DNA of 64,000 nucleotides, taken from the NCBI GenBank assembly GCA_048296855.1, contig CP182631.1. One strand, given 5' to 3'. Of the stretch, positions 1-7,965 are shown in pieces. This stretch comes from Pseudocolwellia sp048296855. Its GTDB lineage: Bacteria > Pseudomonadota > Gammaproteobacteria > Enterobacterales > Alteromonadaceae. The stretch's first letter is position 1, and every line of letters begins with the position of its first letter. A program made the position numbers and the translations under genes. The notes beneath the pieces are model-generated. The model was not told the origin of the DNA. It saw only the letters and a list, made by a program, of their open reading frames with translations, and ran no database searches.

Positions 1-119
1 GGCTGTTATTAGCACAAACTCTTGATAAATATTCTGAAGAGGGTCACTTTTATGTAGCTAAAATAAGCCAATTTATTAATCAAAATAAACTTCAACGGTT
101 TACTGCACAATTTAATTAG
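1..119 (+). CDS. C-terminal end of an unidentified protein (cut by window start)
   Basis: An open frame runs from position 3 to a TAG at 117-119 and gives the last 38 residues of a protein whose start lies outside the window. The tail is hydrophilic, rich in Gln, Asn and Lys, with no membrane segment or recognisable motif. I cannot assign a family from this piece. It ends about 320 bases before the ompA-like gene, so it is probably a separate transcription unit. Confidence 0.5.
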   Translation, partial: LLLAQTLDKYSEEGHFYVAKISQFINQNKLQRFTAQFN

Positions 120-438
120 TCACTTGGGTTGTAAGGTAATCTGAACATGTATTTTACGAATTAATAGCCTTTATTAGTTCGTAGGTTATACACAAACCTC
201 CTTTTTTACATTGTAAAAATAACGTTGCCATTCCTCATATGTAACATACCTTCTTTTTTATACCCGCGACCAATCAATAATAAAATAATGAACTTAAATG
301 TGACTTTTCAAGTATTGATGTCGTCTATCTTTATGAAAATAGTTTTATTAACTATATACCCGTTGTTATTCAAGATTTTTGAAATAAACACCCGATTGAT
401 AATGGGTATATAAACATGAATTAAAAGGTGAAGTTAAA
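120..438. other. Intergenic region with repeat ends
   Basis: This AT-rich gap holds one complete short repeat unit (357-408) and an isolated left end of the same type at about 261 (TACCCGCGACCAATCAAT, preceded by TA). A 62-codon open frame at 225-413 overlaps the repeat and looks like chance. The last bases (about 424-429, AAGGTG) are the ribosome binding site of the ompA-like gene. I see no other gene here. Confidence 0.5.
357..408. repeat. Short TA-flanked palindromic repeat unit
   Basis: A 52-bp unit begins TACCCGTTGTTATTCAAG and ends GATTGATAATGGGTA, with imperfect inverted ends, and has TA on both sides (355-356 and 409-410). It belongs to the same family as the units at 3085-3137 and 14616-14670. 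It has no coding capacity and lies just upstream of the ompA-like gene, so it could sit in that gene's promoter or leader. Confidence 0.7.
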
Positions 439-1560
439 ATGAAAAAGAAATTTGTTGCATTAAATATGCTTGCTCTTATGTCGCACGGTGCAATTGCTGC
501 TGATAACTCTGTAGATAAAGAATCTTGGTTTGGTGGTTTTGCTGAATATTACAATGCAGACAATGAGAAGTTTCTTCCTGCTCCTCAGTACAACGATGGT
601 TTAGGTTTAGGTCTTGAATACGGTATTCGTTTTAGTCCTTCTTGGGCCGGTCGAATTGAATGGTCGCATTTGAATTTAGATACTAAAGGGCCAAAACAAA
701 CAATTGGCGGAGATAGAGGAGGTATTGATGTTCTATTTTTCCCTCAACAGTCTGATTACTACGTATTTACAGGATTAAAAATAGAAAAGTATGATGAAAC
801 ACAGCGTCTTGTTAATGTGGGATTAGGCCGTCATTGGGAAACTAATTCTAATTTAAAAATAATAACTGAAGTTGCTGCTCATCACGATTTTGGTGAAGGT
901 TTTAATGATTACAGCGTAAAACTAGGTTTTTCGTATGCTTTTGGAGGAGAGAATAAACCTACTCGTTCAGTAGCTCGAGTTGAAGATACAGATCAAGATG
1001 GCGTTCAAGACAGTAGAGATTTATGTCCTAACACGCCAGTAAATAGCCGTGTGGATAACACAGGTTGTGTTGTTTCTCAGCCGGTTGTTGCAGACAGTGA
1101 TAATGATGGTATTCCAGATAATAAAGATGCCTGTGCTAATACACCGTCAATCGATAAGGTAGACAGTAAAGGTTGTAGTATATTTGAAGATAAAGAAGTA
1201 AGAATGCAGCTAGATATTAAATTTGCTCATAACTCTAGTATTGTTAATAAAAACGATATGTCTCAACTGGAAGAGTTTTCAACGTTTCTGAAACGCTTTT
1301 CTAATACGGAAGTCGTGATAGAAGGACATAGCTCGTCATTAGGTGATAAGCAATATAACGTATGGTTATCGAAAAAAAGAGCAGAATCAGTGAAAAATAT
1401 ACTGGTTAATCAATACAATATTAACACCGATCGTATTGATGTTGTGGGCTACGGAGATACTAAGTTAATAGATAACAGCGGTACGATTAAAGCACATACA
1501 ATAAACAGACGGATCATGGCTAATGTATCGGCTATTGAGCGCAAAAAAATAACCAAATAA
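439..1560 (+). CDS. OmpA family outer-membrane protein with TSP type-3 repeats
   Basis: A 373-residue protein. Residues 1-21 form a signal peptide (Lys-rich start, hydrophobic core, AIAA end). About 22-175 look like an eight-strand OmpA-type beta-barrel. Two calcium-binding thrombospondin type-3 repeats follow (DTDQDGVQD near 183 and DSDNDGIPD near 219), each with a following Cys-Pro or Cys-Ala motif. About 255-370 are an OmpA-like peptidoglycan-binding domain ending in NRR. The expected role is linking outer membrane to cell wall. One oddity: where the family has GHTD this protein has GHSS, so the Asp that binds diaminopimelate is Ser299, while the partner Arg314 is kept. The ribosome binding site AAGGTG supports the start. 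A hairpin terminator follows. Confidence 0.9.
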   Translation: MKKKFVALNMLALMSHGAIAADNSVDKESWFGGFAEYYNADNEKFLPAPQYNDGLGLGLEYGIRFSPSWAGRIEWSHLNLDTKGPKQTIGGDRGGIDVLFFPQQSDYYVFTGLKIEKYDETQRLVNVGLGRHWETNSNLKIITEVAAHHDFGEGFNDYSVKLGFSYAFGGENKPTRSVARVEDTDQDGVQDSRDLCPNTPVNSRVDNTGCVVSQPVVADSDNDGIPDNKDACANTPSIDKVDSKGCSIFEDKEVRMQLDIKFAHNSSIVNKNDMSQLEEFSTFLKRFSNTEVVIEGHSSSLGDKQYNVWLSKKRAESVKNILVNQYNINTDRIDVVGYGDTKLIDNSGTIKAHTINRRIMANVSAIERKKITK

Positions 1561-1572
1561 AAGATATGACTT

Positions 1573-1602
1573 AAGGGAGCAAATAGCTCCCTTTATTATT
1601 TT
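1573..1602 (+). terminator. Rho-independent terminator after the ompA-like gene
   Basis: AAGGGAGC and GCTCCCTT form a perfect 8-bp stem (1573-1580 and 1586-1593) around a 5-base loop, followed by a T-rich tract. It begins 12 bases after the ompA-like stop codon. Confidence 0.85.
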
Positions 1603-1613
1603 TAGGAAAGTAA

Positions 1614-2179
1614 ATGAATAAATTGTATAAGAGTCTTATACTTATCTTGTTGGTATTGGTTGTAGTCTTTATTTATTCAAAATATGGAAGAAGTGAGCGT
1701 TTCTTTTTTATTTTGGGGATTTTCGATACCACGCGCAGTGTTAATTTGTTTGGTATTGTTTATACCCGCTACCACTCAAGATGCGTATTTCAGAGCACTT
1801 GAGCGATATCAATTCAAGGCAATGCTTTGTAATAATGGTTGTTCCCTTATAAAAAGCATTAACGATGAAGTGATTTTGCTCAAGCGCTTCTTCGATGGGT
1901 CTAAAAACAATTTATGCCGCGTTATTAACTTTAGTCAGGTTCCTACACGGATGTAGGACATTAGGGTAACGCAGGAGCAGTTACCGAGAATAACCATGAC
2001 GTAAACTTAATGCCTTGCATACATGGATGTAGACCTTAGATTTCGTCTGGAACGTAAAATCTGTGCCTAAATTGTTTTTAGTTCCCACTGAAACCTGCAT
2101 CTTGAATGGTTACGGGTATATAGGTTTGGCGTTAGGTTTTTTATTAAGTAATCGCCGTAGAGCAACGTTCAAAAAATAG
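1614..2179 (+). pseudogene. Broken lapA-like (DUF1049) gene, split by a repeat element
   Basis: A ribosome binding site (AGGAAAG) precedes ATG 1614, which opens a hydrophobic helix (residues 1-20). One extra T near 1671-1676 shifts the frame. Removing it restores VFIIQN, and the next frame reads EEVSVSFLFWGFSIP, which is the LapA pattern (QN, then V-V-F-LF-F--P, then a second helix). Within the second helix, the repeat 1763-2118 plus one TA copy interrupts the gene. Deleting those 358 bases joins LVLFI directly to GLALGFLLSNRRR and a TAG at 2177-2179 in frame. The rebuilt protein has 68 residues, close to the 63 of the intact relative at 3867. LapA proteins are two-helix inner-membrane proteins linked in E. 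coli to LPS assembly. This copy should be non-functional. Confidence 0.8.
1763..2118. mobile_element. MITE-like element, longest copy (356 bp)
   Basis: The ends are TACCCGCTACCACTCAAG and the inverse CTTGAATGGTTACGGGTA, flanked by TA at 1761-1762 and 2119-2120. No transposase is encoded; short open frames inside are chance. The right 240 bp match 7966-8216 almost base for base, and the right end is also found inverted at 33027-33075. The interior contains small palindromes such as CCTACACGGATGTAGG and GGTAAC...GTTACC. TA duplication is typical of IS630/Tc1-mariner type transposition, so a relative of that group may have mobilised it (inference). Confidence 0.8.
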
Positions 2180-2191
2180 GAAATACAAAAA

Positions 2192-3019
2192 GTGTTCTTT
2201 ATTAATAAATGCACCGTTAGGGTTGTTTTCATTATTAACATTTTTTTTATTACTGCTGTAAAAGCAGACACAACCCCGCATAAAAATGTAATAGTTAACG
2301 ATCCTCAAACGAGTCGTCATGCTGTATTTGAACATACTCAATCAACTCATTCAGAGAAAGCTTTTGGTTGGGATTTTCATATTTTAACTGAGAGTGATTA
2401 CATTACTGAGGGCAGAGATAATTTGTCTGGTAGTGGTCTTTATTCAATATCTACCGAGTTTAACTATGGCGACTTTTATATAACGCCCTGGCTAGCTAAA
2501 GGTATAAGTGCCGATTATTCAGAGGTTAACTTTAATGTTAATTACGGGATTTATGCTTTTGATAAATTAGAGGTGTTTGTTGGCTATGGTTATTTAAAAT
2601 CTTACGAAGATGATATTGGCGCTACAGACCATGAAGTGAATATCGACTTCTCTTACGATTACAGTAACGATATTCAAATATTAGCGAGCATCTATCATTC
2701 GTTTGATGCCGGTGGTTTATTTTCAGAAATTGCTTTTATAAAAAGTTATAAGTTTAACGAAGCCTTACTTGTAGATTTAAGTAGCTCATTTGGATTCAAT
2801 TCAGGCTATATAGTAGACGGTCATAATGGCCTTAATTATGCTCAGTTGCGTATGCAGTTGTCATATCTTCTTAAAAATACAATAGAGTTACATGCTTATA
2901 CCAGCTATAGCTTGGCAATCAACAAAAACGGCGAACGCTTTGCTGGGGATGAGTCGTTATCAAATTTGTTATGGGGTGGGCTTAAGTTACCGATTCTAAA
3001 TAACCAGAGTTTAGGTTAA
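2192..3019 (+). CDS. Putative outer-membrane beta-barrel protein
   Basis: A 275-residue protein starting at GTG 2192, 8 bases after AGGAAA; the start is 13 bases past the stop of the broken lapA-like gene, suggesting one old operon. Residues 1-25 are a signal peptide (hydrophobic IINIFFITAV, then KA before D). The mature part alternates aromatic and polar residues with Gly and Asp turns (for example WDFHILTESDYITEGRDN near 66), as expected for an eight- to twelve-strand barrel. I do not recognise a named family; it resembles short TorF-like or uncharacterised porins of marine gammaproteobacteria. It ends in LPILNNQSLG, without the usual terminal Phe or Tyr. Confidence 0.65.
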   Translation: MFFINKCTVRVVFIINIFFITAVKADTTPHKNVIVNDPQTSRHAVFEHTQSTHSEKAFGWDFHILTESDYITEGRDNLSGSGLYSISTEFNYGDFYITPWLAKGISADYSEVNFNVNYGIYAFDKLEVFVGYGYLKSYEDDIGATDHEVNIDFSYDYSNDIQILASIYHSFDAGGLFSEIAFIKSYKFNEALLVDLSSSFGFNSGYIVDGHNGLNYAQLRMQLSYLLKNTIELHAYTSYSLAINKNGERFAGDESLSNLLWGGLKLPILNNQSLG

Positions 3020-3084
3020 GGCTAAATAGTAAGAATAATAGAGAGCTGTTGATTTTATATGATTTTGCATAATCTGCCTACCTA

Positions 3085-3137
3085 TACCCGCTACCATTCA
3101 AGATGTTCTGAAATAGCCTCTCGATTGGTTACGGGTA
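3085..3137. repeat. Short TA-flanked palindromic repeat unit
   Basis: A 53-bp unit from TACCCGCTACCATTCAAG to GATTGGTTACGGGTA, flanked by TA (3083-3084 and 3138-3139). The interior (ATGTTCTGAAATAGCCTCT) is nearly the same as in the unit at 14616-14670. As RNA it would fold into a hairpin and may act as a weak terminator between the two converging genes around it. Confidence 0.8.
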
Positions 3138-3159
3138 TAAATATTGTTACAGGGTTTTA

Positions 3160-3672
3160 TTATAAGGTTGCTGCAGATTGATCCAGTCTCATCTTTTGGC
3201 TATTACGAATAAAGTTAGTGCCTTGTTCAACCATTTGACGACCTTTTTCTATTTGTAGTTGGCCTTCACTTTCCGTCTTTTTAGATTGCGTTATCGCTTT
3301 TTTACCTTTGTTTACATTTGAAATTGCTTTTGCCCATTTTTCGCCAATAGCCTCTAAACGCTCAGCTTCGTATTCCACTTCTTGTGGGGTTGTTGATCTT
3401 CCTGATTTTGCTGCTTCTAATTGGTAATCTTGTCTTGCTCTTATTATCGCATCATTACTTGATTGAATAAGTGCTTCCCCTTTATTAGCGCTAATACGTG
3501 CATCTTCTATGTTTTTTTCACCTTTACTAATCAGTGCTTCACCTTTTTCTGATAATTTTTTACCTTCTGACCACATGCCATTTGGGTTATTGGCATAGTC
3601 TTCTAATTTTGATGTTGATGTACAACCCGTAAATAAAAATGCTAAACATGTAATAAGTAGTATGTGCTTCAT
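3160..3672 (-). CDS. Putative lipoprotein with coiled-coil repeats
   Basis: A 170-residue protein. Residues 1-17 are a lipoprotein signal with lipobox FTGC, so Cys17 should be lipidated; Thr at the next position favours the outer membrane. The mature protein is highly charged and helical, with recurring KGE and GEALI units (about 38-75 and 115-160), as in long amphipathic or apolipoprotein-like helices. I do not recognise a named family. It is transcribed away from the lapA-like gene at 3867, with a strong hairpin between the two. Confidence 0.7.
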   Translation of the reverse strand: MKHILLITCLAFLFTGCTSTSKLEDYANNPNGMWSEGKKLSEKGEALISKGEKNIEDARISANKGEALIQSSNDAIIRARQDYQLEAAKSGRSTTPQEVEYEAERLEAIGEKWAKAISNVNKGKKAITQSKKTESEGQLQIEKGRQMVEQGTNFIRNSQKMRLDQSAATL

Positions 3673-3749
3673 ATGTATTCCTTAATGTTAATTCTACCCA
3701 ATTTTTGGGGATAAAACGTTACTGATTAATTAGATGCGTTGATAGGAGG

Positions 3750-3790
3750 AGAAGTCACAAAATATTTAAGTTATTTATTTTGTGACTTCT
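3750..3790. other. Perfect 15-bp-arm inverted repeat between divergent genes
   Basis: AGAAGTCACAAAATA (3750-3764) and its exact reverse complement (3776-3790) surround an 11-base loop. It lies 77 bases from both divergent start codons. Neither side has a strong T-run, so it is not an obvious terminator. It may be an operator, a leader RNA hairpin or a relic of a repeat. Confidence 0.6.
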
Positions 3791-3866
3791 GGTGAGTTCA
3801 ATCGTCTAACTCTTTTGAATATGAATAATACTTGCGGGTATTAGTAAATTTTGATTGGGAGATAAC

Positions 3867-4058
3867 ATGAAAACTATATTAAAGACGATTCTATTTTTTT
3901 TGTGTGCATTGTCAGTATTTGTTATTTTTCATAATGAATCGCTTGTAAACATAGCTTTATTTAAATGGTCTATTGAATTACCTATAGCCGCTATTATATG
4001 TTTTGCACTTTCAATGGGCATTAGTATTGGTATTGTATTATCAAACCCCGATGCGTGA
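3867..4058 (+). CDS. LapA-like (DUF1049) small inner-membrane protein
   Basis: A 63-residue protein. ATG 3867 follows GGGAGA by 4 bases and is preferred over the in-frame TTG at 3855. The order is a hydrophobic helix (about 4-20), a short HNESLVNIALFKWSIELP segment with the LapA pattern (N, V-I-LF-W----P), then a second Gly/Ser-containing helix (about 40-58). In E. coli, LapA acts with LapB in LPS assembly and regulation, but no lapB is nearby here, so the role is uncertain. It is probably a paralogue of the broken gene at 1614. Confidence 0.75.
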   Translation: MKTILKTILFFLCALSVFVIFHNESLVNIALFKWSIELPIAAIICFALSMGISIGIVLSNPDA

Positions 4059-4108
4059 TCGAGGTTGAATATTTTGAATAGGATGTATTTGTTGTCTAAC
4101 TTATTTTG

Positions 4109-4141
4109 TGTCGCTGTCAGCAAAGTATGGTTTCAGCGACA
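4109..4141. terminator. Weak hairpin between converging genes
   Basis: TGTCGCTG and CAGCGACA form an 8-bp stem around a 17-base loop between the lapA-like gene and rsmJ. There is no T-run, so it could only end transcription weakly. Confidence 0.35.
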
Positions 4142-4165
4142 TTAGCGACAAGTAGAGCCATTACG

Positions 4166-4972
4166 CTAAAGCTTTGGAATACCTTGATTCACATAAACGT
4201 CGAATCTGTTTTTTTTCATTTTAATACTGGTAGACGGCTTTTTATTGGCTAACGGTGGCGCGTAAGTTGGGCGTTTTACTACCACTCGGTATTTCGCTAT
4301 TGCTAATGCTGGCGCGAGTAATGCGTCGGCATCTAAGTCTTCACCAACGAGGGTTTGAAATACTCGCATTTCCTTTTTTACAGCTGCTGATTTTTCTCTG
4401 TGTGGGTACATAGGATCTAAATAAACCACGTCAGGTTGTAGGTGTTCAAAGCTATTTTGGGTTAAACAACTGTGCACTAATTCCATTTTGCTAATAATAT
4501 CTGCTACTTCGGTGTTTAGCGTTGCACGTGCTAAACCGTCTTCTAATAAGGCGGCTACAATGGGCATGCGCTCTATCATGGTCACTTGGCAGCCTAAAGA
4601 TGCTAATACAAAAGAGTCGCGCCCGAGTCCGGCTGTGGCATCTAATACATGTGGGGTAAACCCGTGTTTTAAGCCTACGGCTTTGGCAATGTCTTGACCT
4701 CTGCCTCCACCAAATTTACGTCGATGTGCGGCAGCACCTTCTACAAAGTCGACTTTAATGGCGCTGAGTTTAGGTTCGTCTATTTTAATTAATTCAAGGG
4801 TTTGAAAATTAACTTGTAGCAAAAAGGTAAGTTGTGGGTGTTTGATTACTGACGCAACGTCGCCTATGTATTGTAGTCGCCATTTTTGCGCAATTTTTTT
4901 GGCTAATTCGGTATCGGTATTGTCTACATAACCAACGGCAACATGGGCAAAATTTTCATTTAATTCGGTCAT
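4166..4972 (-). CDS. rsmJ: 16S rRNA (guanine(1516)-N(2))-methyltransferase RsmJ
   Basis: A 268-residue SAM-dependent methyltransferase that modifies G1516 of 16S rRNA in the 30S subunit. The SAM-binding loop DATAGLGRDSF lies near residue 115, followed by ERMP (acidic end of the second strand) and the catalytic DPMYPHREKSA near 187. The length matches the family. It follows the glycosylase and prlC genes on the same strand; prlC and rsmJ are also neighbours in E. coli, which supports the call. Confidence 0.93.
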   Translation of the reverse strand: MTELNENFAHVAVGYVDNTDTELAKKIAQKWRLQYIGDVASVIKHPQLTFLLQVNFQTLELIKIDEPKLSAIKVDFVEGAAAHRRKFGGGRGQDIAKAVGLKHGFTPHVLDATAGLGRDSFVLASLGCQVTMIERMPIVAALLEDGLARATLNTEVADIISKMELVHSCLTQNSFEHLQPDVVYLDPMYPHREKSAAVKKEMRVFQTLVGEDLDADALLAPALAIAKYRVVVKRPTYAPPLANKKPSTSIKMKKNRFDVYVNQGIPKL

Positions 4973-5017
4973 TTAACTTACTCATTTTTGATTTATTCAT
5001 GTTGCTAGGTTTTTGTA

Positions 5018-5725
5018 TTAGGCAACTTGTATGTTGTTATCGCCAGTTGCATAAGCAACGAGTCGGCTTAATTGACCCAACGATAAATCGCATTCGGTTT
5101 GCCATTGGTTAAAACTGTCTTGGATAGCTTTTAAGCTCGATTTTGTTTGAATGCCGCCAGTTACAATGTCGTGGGCACGAAAGTAGGCTTCAATATCTCG
5201 CGTTAATAAAAAGGTGTCTATACCTAAAGCTCTTAATGCATAAGGGCCGGTGTTTCCACCTAAGCGTGCGCCATTTTGTTTAAGGTAAGCCCATAAACCA
5301 ATGATGTTATCGGCGGGCCAATTAACCATAAACTCAATAAAAGAATGACCATTTTGTTGCTCGTTAAACATCATTTGAGCATTAGCTTTAATGGTTTTTA
5401 CTTTGTTGTAATTACGAATTATTTTAGGATCTGTGGCTTTTCTCTCCATCATTTCTTCAGGCATCATTAATATTTTTTCTAAATTAAATTGGAAAAAACT
5501 TTCTTCAAAGTTATCCCATTTATTTTCAACTACACGCCATACAAAACCCGATTGAAATATTTTTTTGGTAAAGGCTGACAGTACTCGTTCATCAGTTAGC
5601 GTGTTTTTCAATTCAGACTTACTGAAGGGCGCAACATCAGATAACAAAAGATTCAGTGCTTGCTTACCACCTTTTCGGTCTGCGGCTCTTTGGTATAACG
5701 CTTTAAATGATTCTAATTTGTCCAT
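5018..5725 (-). CDS. DNA-3-methyladenine glycosylase I family protein
   Basis: A 235-residue protein of the Tag/Adenine_glyco group, which removes alkylated adenine from DNA. Family signatures are the Lys/Asn-rich helix RNYNKVKTIKANAQMM (about 103-118) and the helix-hairpin-helix stretch GARLGGNTGPYALRALGID (about 151-169). The Cys and His zinc ligands of E. coli Tag are not apparent: there is one Cys in the protein, near the C-terminus. It may therefore be a distant homologue with changed substrate choice. It sits between prlC and rsmJ, but a hairpin separates it from prlC. Confidence 0.72.
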   Translation of the reverse strand: MDKLESFKALYQRAADRKGGKQALNLLLSDVAPFSKSELKNTLTDERVLSAFTKKIFQSGFVWRVVENKWDNFEESFFQFNLEKILMMPEEMMERKATDPKIIRNYNKVKTIKANAQMMFNEQQNGHSFIEFMVNWPADNIIGLWAYLKQNGARLGGNTGPYALRALGIDTFLLTRDIEAYFRAHDIVTGGIQTKSSLKAIQDSFNQWQTECDLSLGQLSRLVAYATGDNNIQVA

Positions 5726-5754
5726 GGAGTGAAATGGGTCTTGTTAGTTAAATG

Positions 5755-5786
5755 AAAAATGCACTGGCCAAAAAGCCAATGCATTT
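5755..5786 (-). terminator. Terminator-like hairpin downstream of prlC
   Basis: On the minus strand AATGCATTGGC pairs with GCCAGTGCATT (one G-U pair) around a T-rich loop and is followed by TTTT. It lies between prlC and the glycosylase gene and may reduce read-through. Confidence 0.65.
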
Positions 5787-5829
5787 AAGTTTTGTTAGTA
5801 TACTAAAATTTAACTTTTAGCGCGTACCT

Positions 5830-7860
5830 TTAAAGAATACCACTATGACGAAGTAGCGCGTCGATACTTGGCTCTCTACCTCTAAAAGCTTTAAATAGTT
5901 CGCTAGGTTCTTGTGAACCACCTTTTTCAAGAATATTAGTTAAAAAGTCGTGTCCTACTTGTTGGTTGAATACGCCTTCTTCTTCAAACCTTGAAAACGC
6001 ATCAGCAGATAATACTTCAGCCCACTTATAGCTGTAATAGCCTGCAGCGTATCCGCCACCAAATATATGACCAAAACCATGTTGAAAACGATTAAAGCTA
6101 GGAGCTTTTGTTACTGAATATTCGGCCCTTACTTCATCTAAAATGTTTTGAATGTAGTTGGTGTTATCTTTTGAAGCATCAAAGTTTAAATGCATTTTAA
6201 AATCAAATAACGAGAATTCTAATTGACGAAGCATTTGCATAGCCGATTGAAAGTTTTTAGCGGCTAGCATTTTGTCTAACATTTCTTTTGGTAAGGGTTC
6301 GCCTGTTTCATAATGACCCGACATAAAGGCGAGTGCTTCAGGTTCGTAACACCAATTTTCTAAAAATTGACTAGGTAATTCTACCGCATCCCACGGAACG
6401 CCGTTGATACCCGATACGCCACTAGCATTAATTTGCGTAAGCATGTGGTGAAGGCCATGACCAAACTCATGGAATAAGGTGACTACTTCGTCGTGAGTGA
6501 ATAACGCCGGTTTATCGCCAACAGGTTTGTTAAAGTTACAGGTTAGGTAAGCGACTGGGAGTTGAATGTTACCGTTAGGCAACTCTCTACGACCTATGCA
6601 GTCGTCCATCCAAGCGCCACCACGTTTTTTAGCACGTGCGTATAAGTCTAAATAAAAGCTACCGCGTAAGTTGTTGTTTGAATCAAACACGTCATAAAAC
6701 TTAACGTCTTTATGCCAAGTATCAATATTGTTACATTCGGTAATAGTTAAACCAAATAGTTTGTGAACCACTTGAAATAAACCAGCAACAATTTTGTTTT
6801 CAGGGAAATAAGGGCGTAATTCTTCGTCGGAGATTGAGTATTTTTCTTGTTTGAGCTTTTCGCCGTAATAGGCTAAATCCCACGCTTGAAGATCGGTTGC
6901 TGATGCATCAACCGTTTTAGCAAACTCGGTAAGTTCAGCAAGTTCGGCTTCGCCTTGGCTTTTAGATTTAGCGGCTAAGTCTTCTAAAAATTGAATAACT
7001 TGGCTGGTTTGTGAGGCCATTTTAGTTTCAATAGATTTTTCAGCGTAGTTATTAAAACCTAATAATTGGGCAAGTTCATGACGAAGGTTTAATATTTCAA
7101 GCATATTTGAGCTGTTATCAAATTCTCCCGCATTGGGTCCTTGATCTGAAGCTCTGGTAGCAAAAGCTGTGTATATTTTTTCACGTAATTCGCGGTTGTC
7201 GCAGTAGGTCATTACTGGTAAATAACTTGGAAAATCTAGGGTAAACAACCAGCCAGATAAATTTTGTTCAGCGGCGAGTGCTTTGGCTGCTTCTTTCGCA
7301 CTTTCTGGTAATCCTGAGAGCTCCTCTTCGTTAGTTATATTTACGGTAAACGCTTGGGTAGCATCTAATACGTTGTTACTAAATTGTGAGCTTAGATCTG
7401 ACAAACGTGTGGCAATTTCGCCATAACGTTTTTGTTGTTCATCTGCTAATGCGATACCTGATAATGTAAAATCGCGTAAAGCATTATCGATCACTTTTTT
7501 TTGAGCTGTATTCAGGGTTTTGTAGTGCTCACTGTTGGCCAGTTGTTGGTAAGCTTTATAAAGAGGTTTGTGTTGACCAACAAAAGTACCGTATTCAGAT
7601 AGTAAAGGTAAACATGATTCATAAGCCTCTCTGAGTTCATCACTACTGACTACAGAGTTCATGTGCGAAATAGGTGAAAACAATTTACCTAAGGTATCGT
7701 CAACATCATCAATAGGTTCAACTAAGGTTTTCCACGTGTATTCTGAGGTTGAGGAGAGCACATCTTCAATCACTTTTTTACAATTGTTGATGGCTTGTTC
7801 AACGTTAGATTTAATGTCTTTTGGTAAAATTTCTGAGAATACGGGTAATGAATGTGCCAT
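5830..7860 (-). CDS. prlC: Oligopeptidase A (M3 family metallopeptidase)
   Basis: A 676-residue cytosolic zinc oligopeptidase that degrades short peptides, including released signal peptides. The M3 zinc motif HEFGHGLHH is near residue 463, with the downstream Glu ligand expected in the ELPSQFLENW segment. The length matches E. coli PrlC (about 680). No signal peptide is present. Synteny prlC-rsmJ and the nearby gor agree with the E. coli gene neighbourhood, here interrupted by a repeat cluster and a large sensor gene. Confidence 0.95.
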   Translation of the reverse strand: MAHSLPVFSEILPKDIKSNVEQAINNCKKVIEDVLSSTSEYTWKTLVEPIDDVDDTLGKLFSPISHMNSVVSSDELREAYESCLPLLSEYGTFVGQHKPLYKAYQQLANSEHYKTLNTAQKKVIDNALRDFTLSGIALADEQQKRYGEIATRLSDLSSQFSNNVLDATQAFTVNITNEEELSGLPESAKEAAKALAAEQNLSGWLFTLDFPSYLPVMTYCDNRELREKIYTAFATRASDQGPNAGEFDNSSNMLEILNLRHELAQLLGFNNYAEKSIETKMASQTSQVIQFLEDLAAKSKSQGEAELAELTEFAKTVDASATDLQAWDLAYYGEKLKQEKYSISDEELRPYFPENKIVAGLFQVVHKLFGLTITECNNIDTWHKDVKFYDVFDSNNNLRGSFYLDLYARAKKRGGAWMDDCIGRRELPNGNIQLPVAYLTCNFNKPVGDKPALFTHDEVVTLFHEFGHGLHHMLTQINASGVSGINGVPWDAVELPSQFLENWCYEPEALAFMSGHYETGEPLPKEMLDKMLAAKNFQSAMQMLRQLEFSLFDFKMHLNFDASKDNTNYIQNILDEVRAEYSVTKAPSFNRFQHGFGHIFGGGYAAGYYSYKWAEVLSADAFSRFEEEGVFNQQVGHDFLTNILEKGGSQEPSELFKAFRGREPSIDALLRHSGIL

Positions 7861-7965
7861 AAGTGACGACCTATGTGATTAGTAGTAGGGTATATGTAAT
7901 TACTCGAGGAGCATATTTCAAGGTTTATAACAAAATTTAAAACTTTGAATATAGAGCTAAGTATA

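Noticed and set aside
225..413. 62-codon open frame before the ompA-like gene
   Set aside because: Its end overlaps a palindromic repeat unit and its composition is just AT-rich sequence.
1684..1956. 90-codon open frame running into the repeat
   Set aside because: Its first part is the second piece of the broken lapA-like gene and the rest is element sequence; it is not an independent gene.
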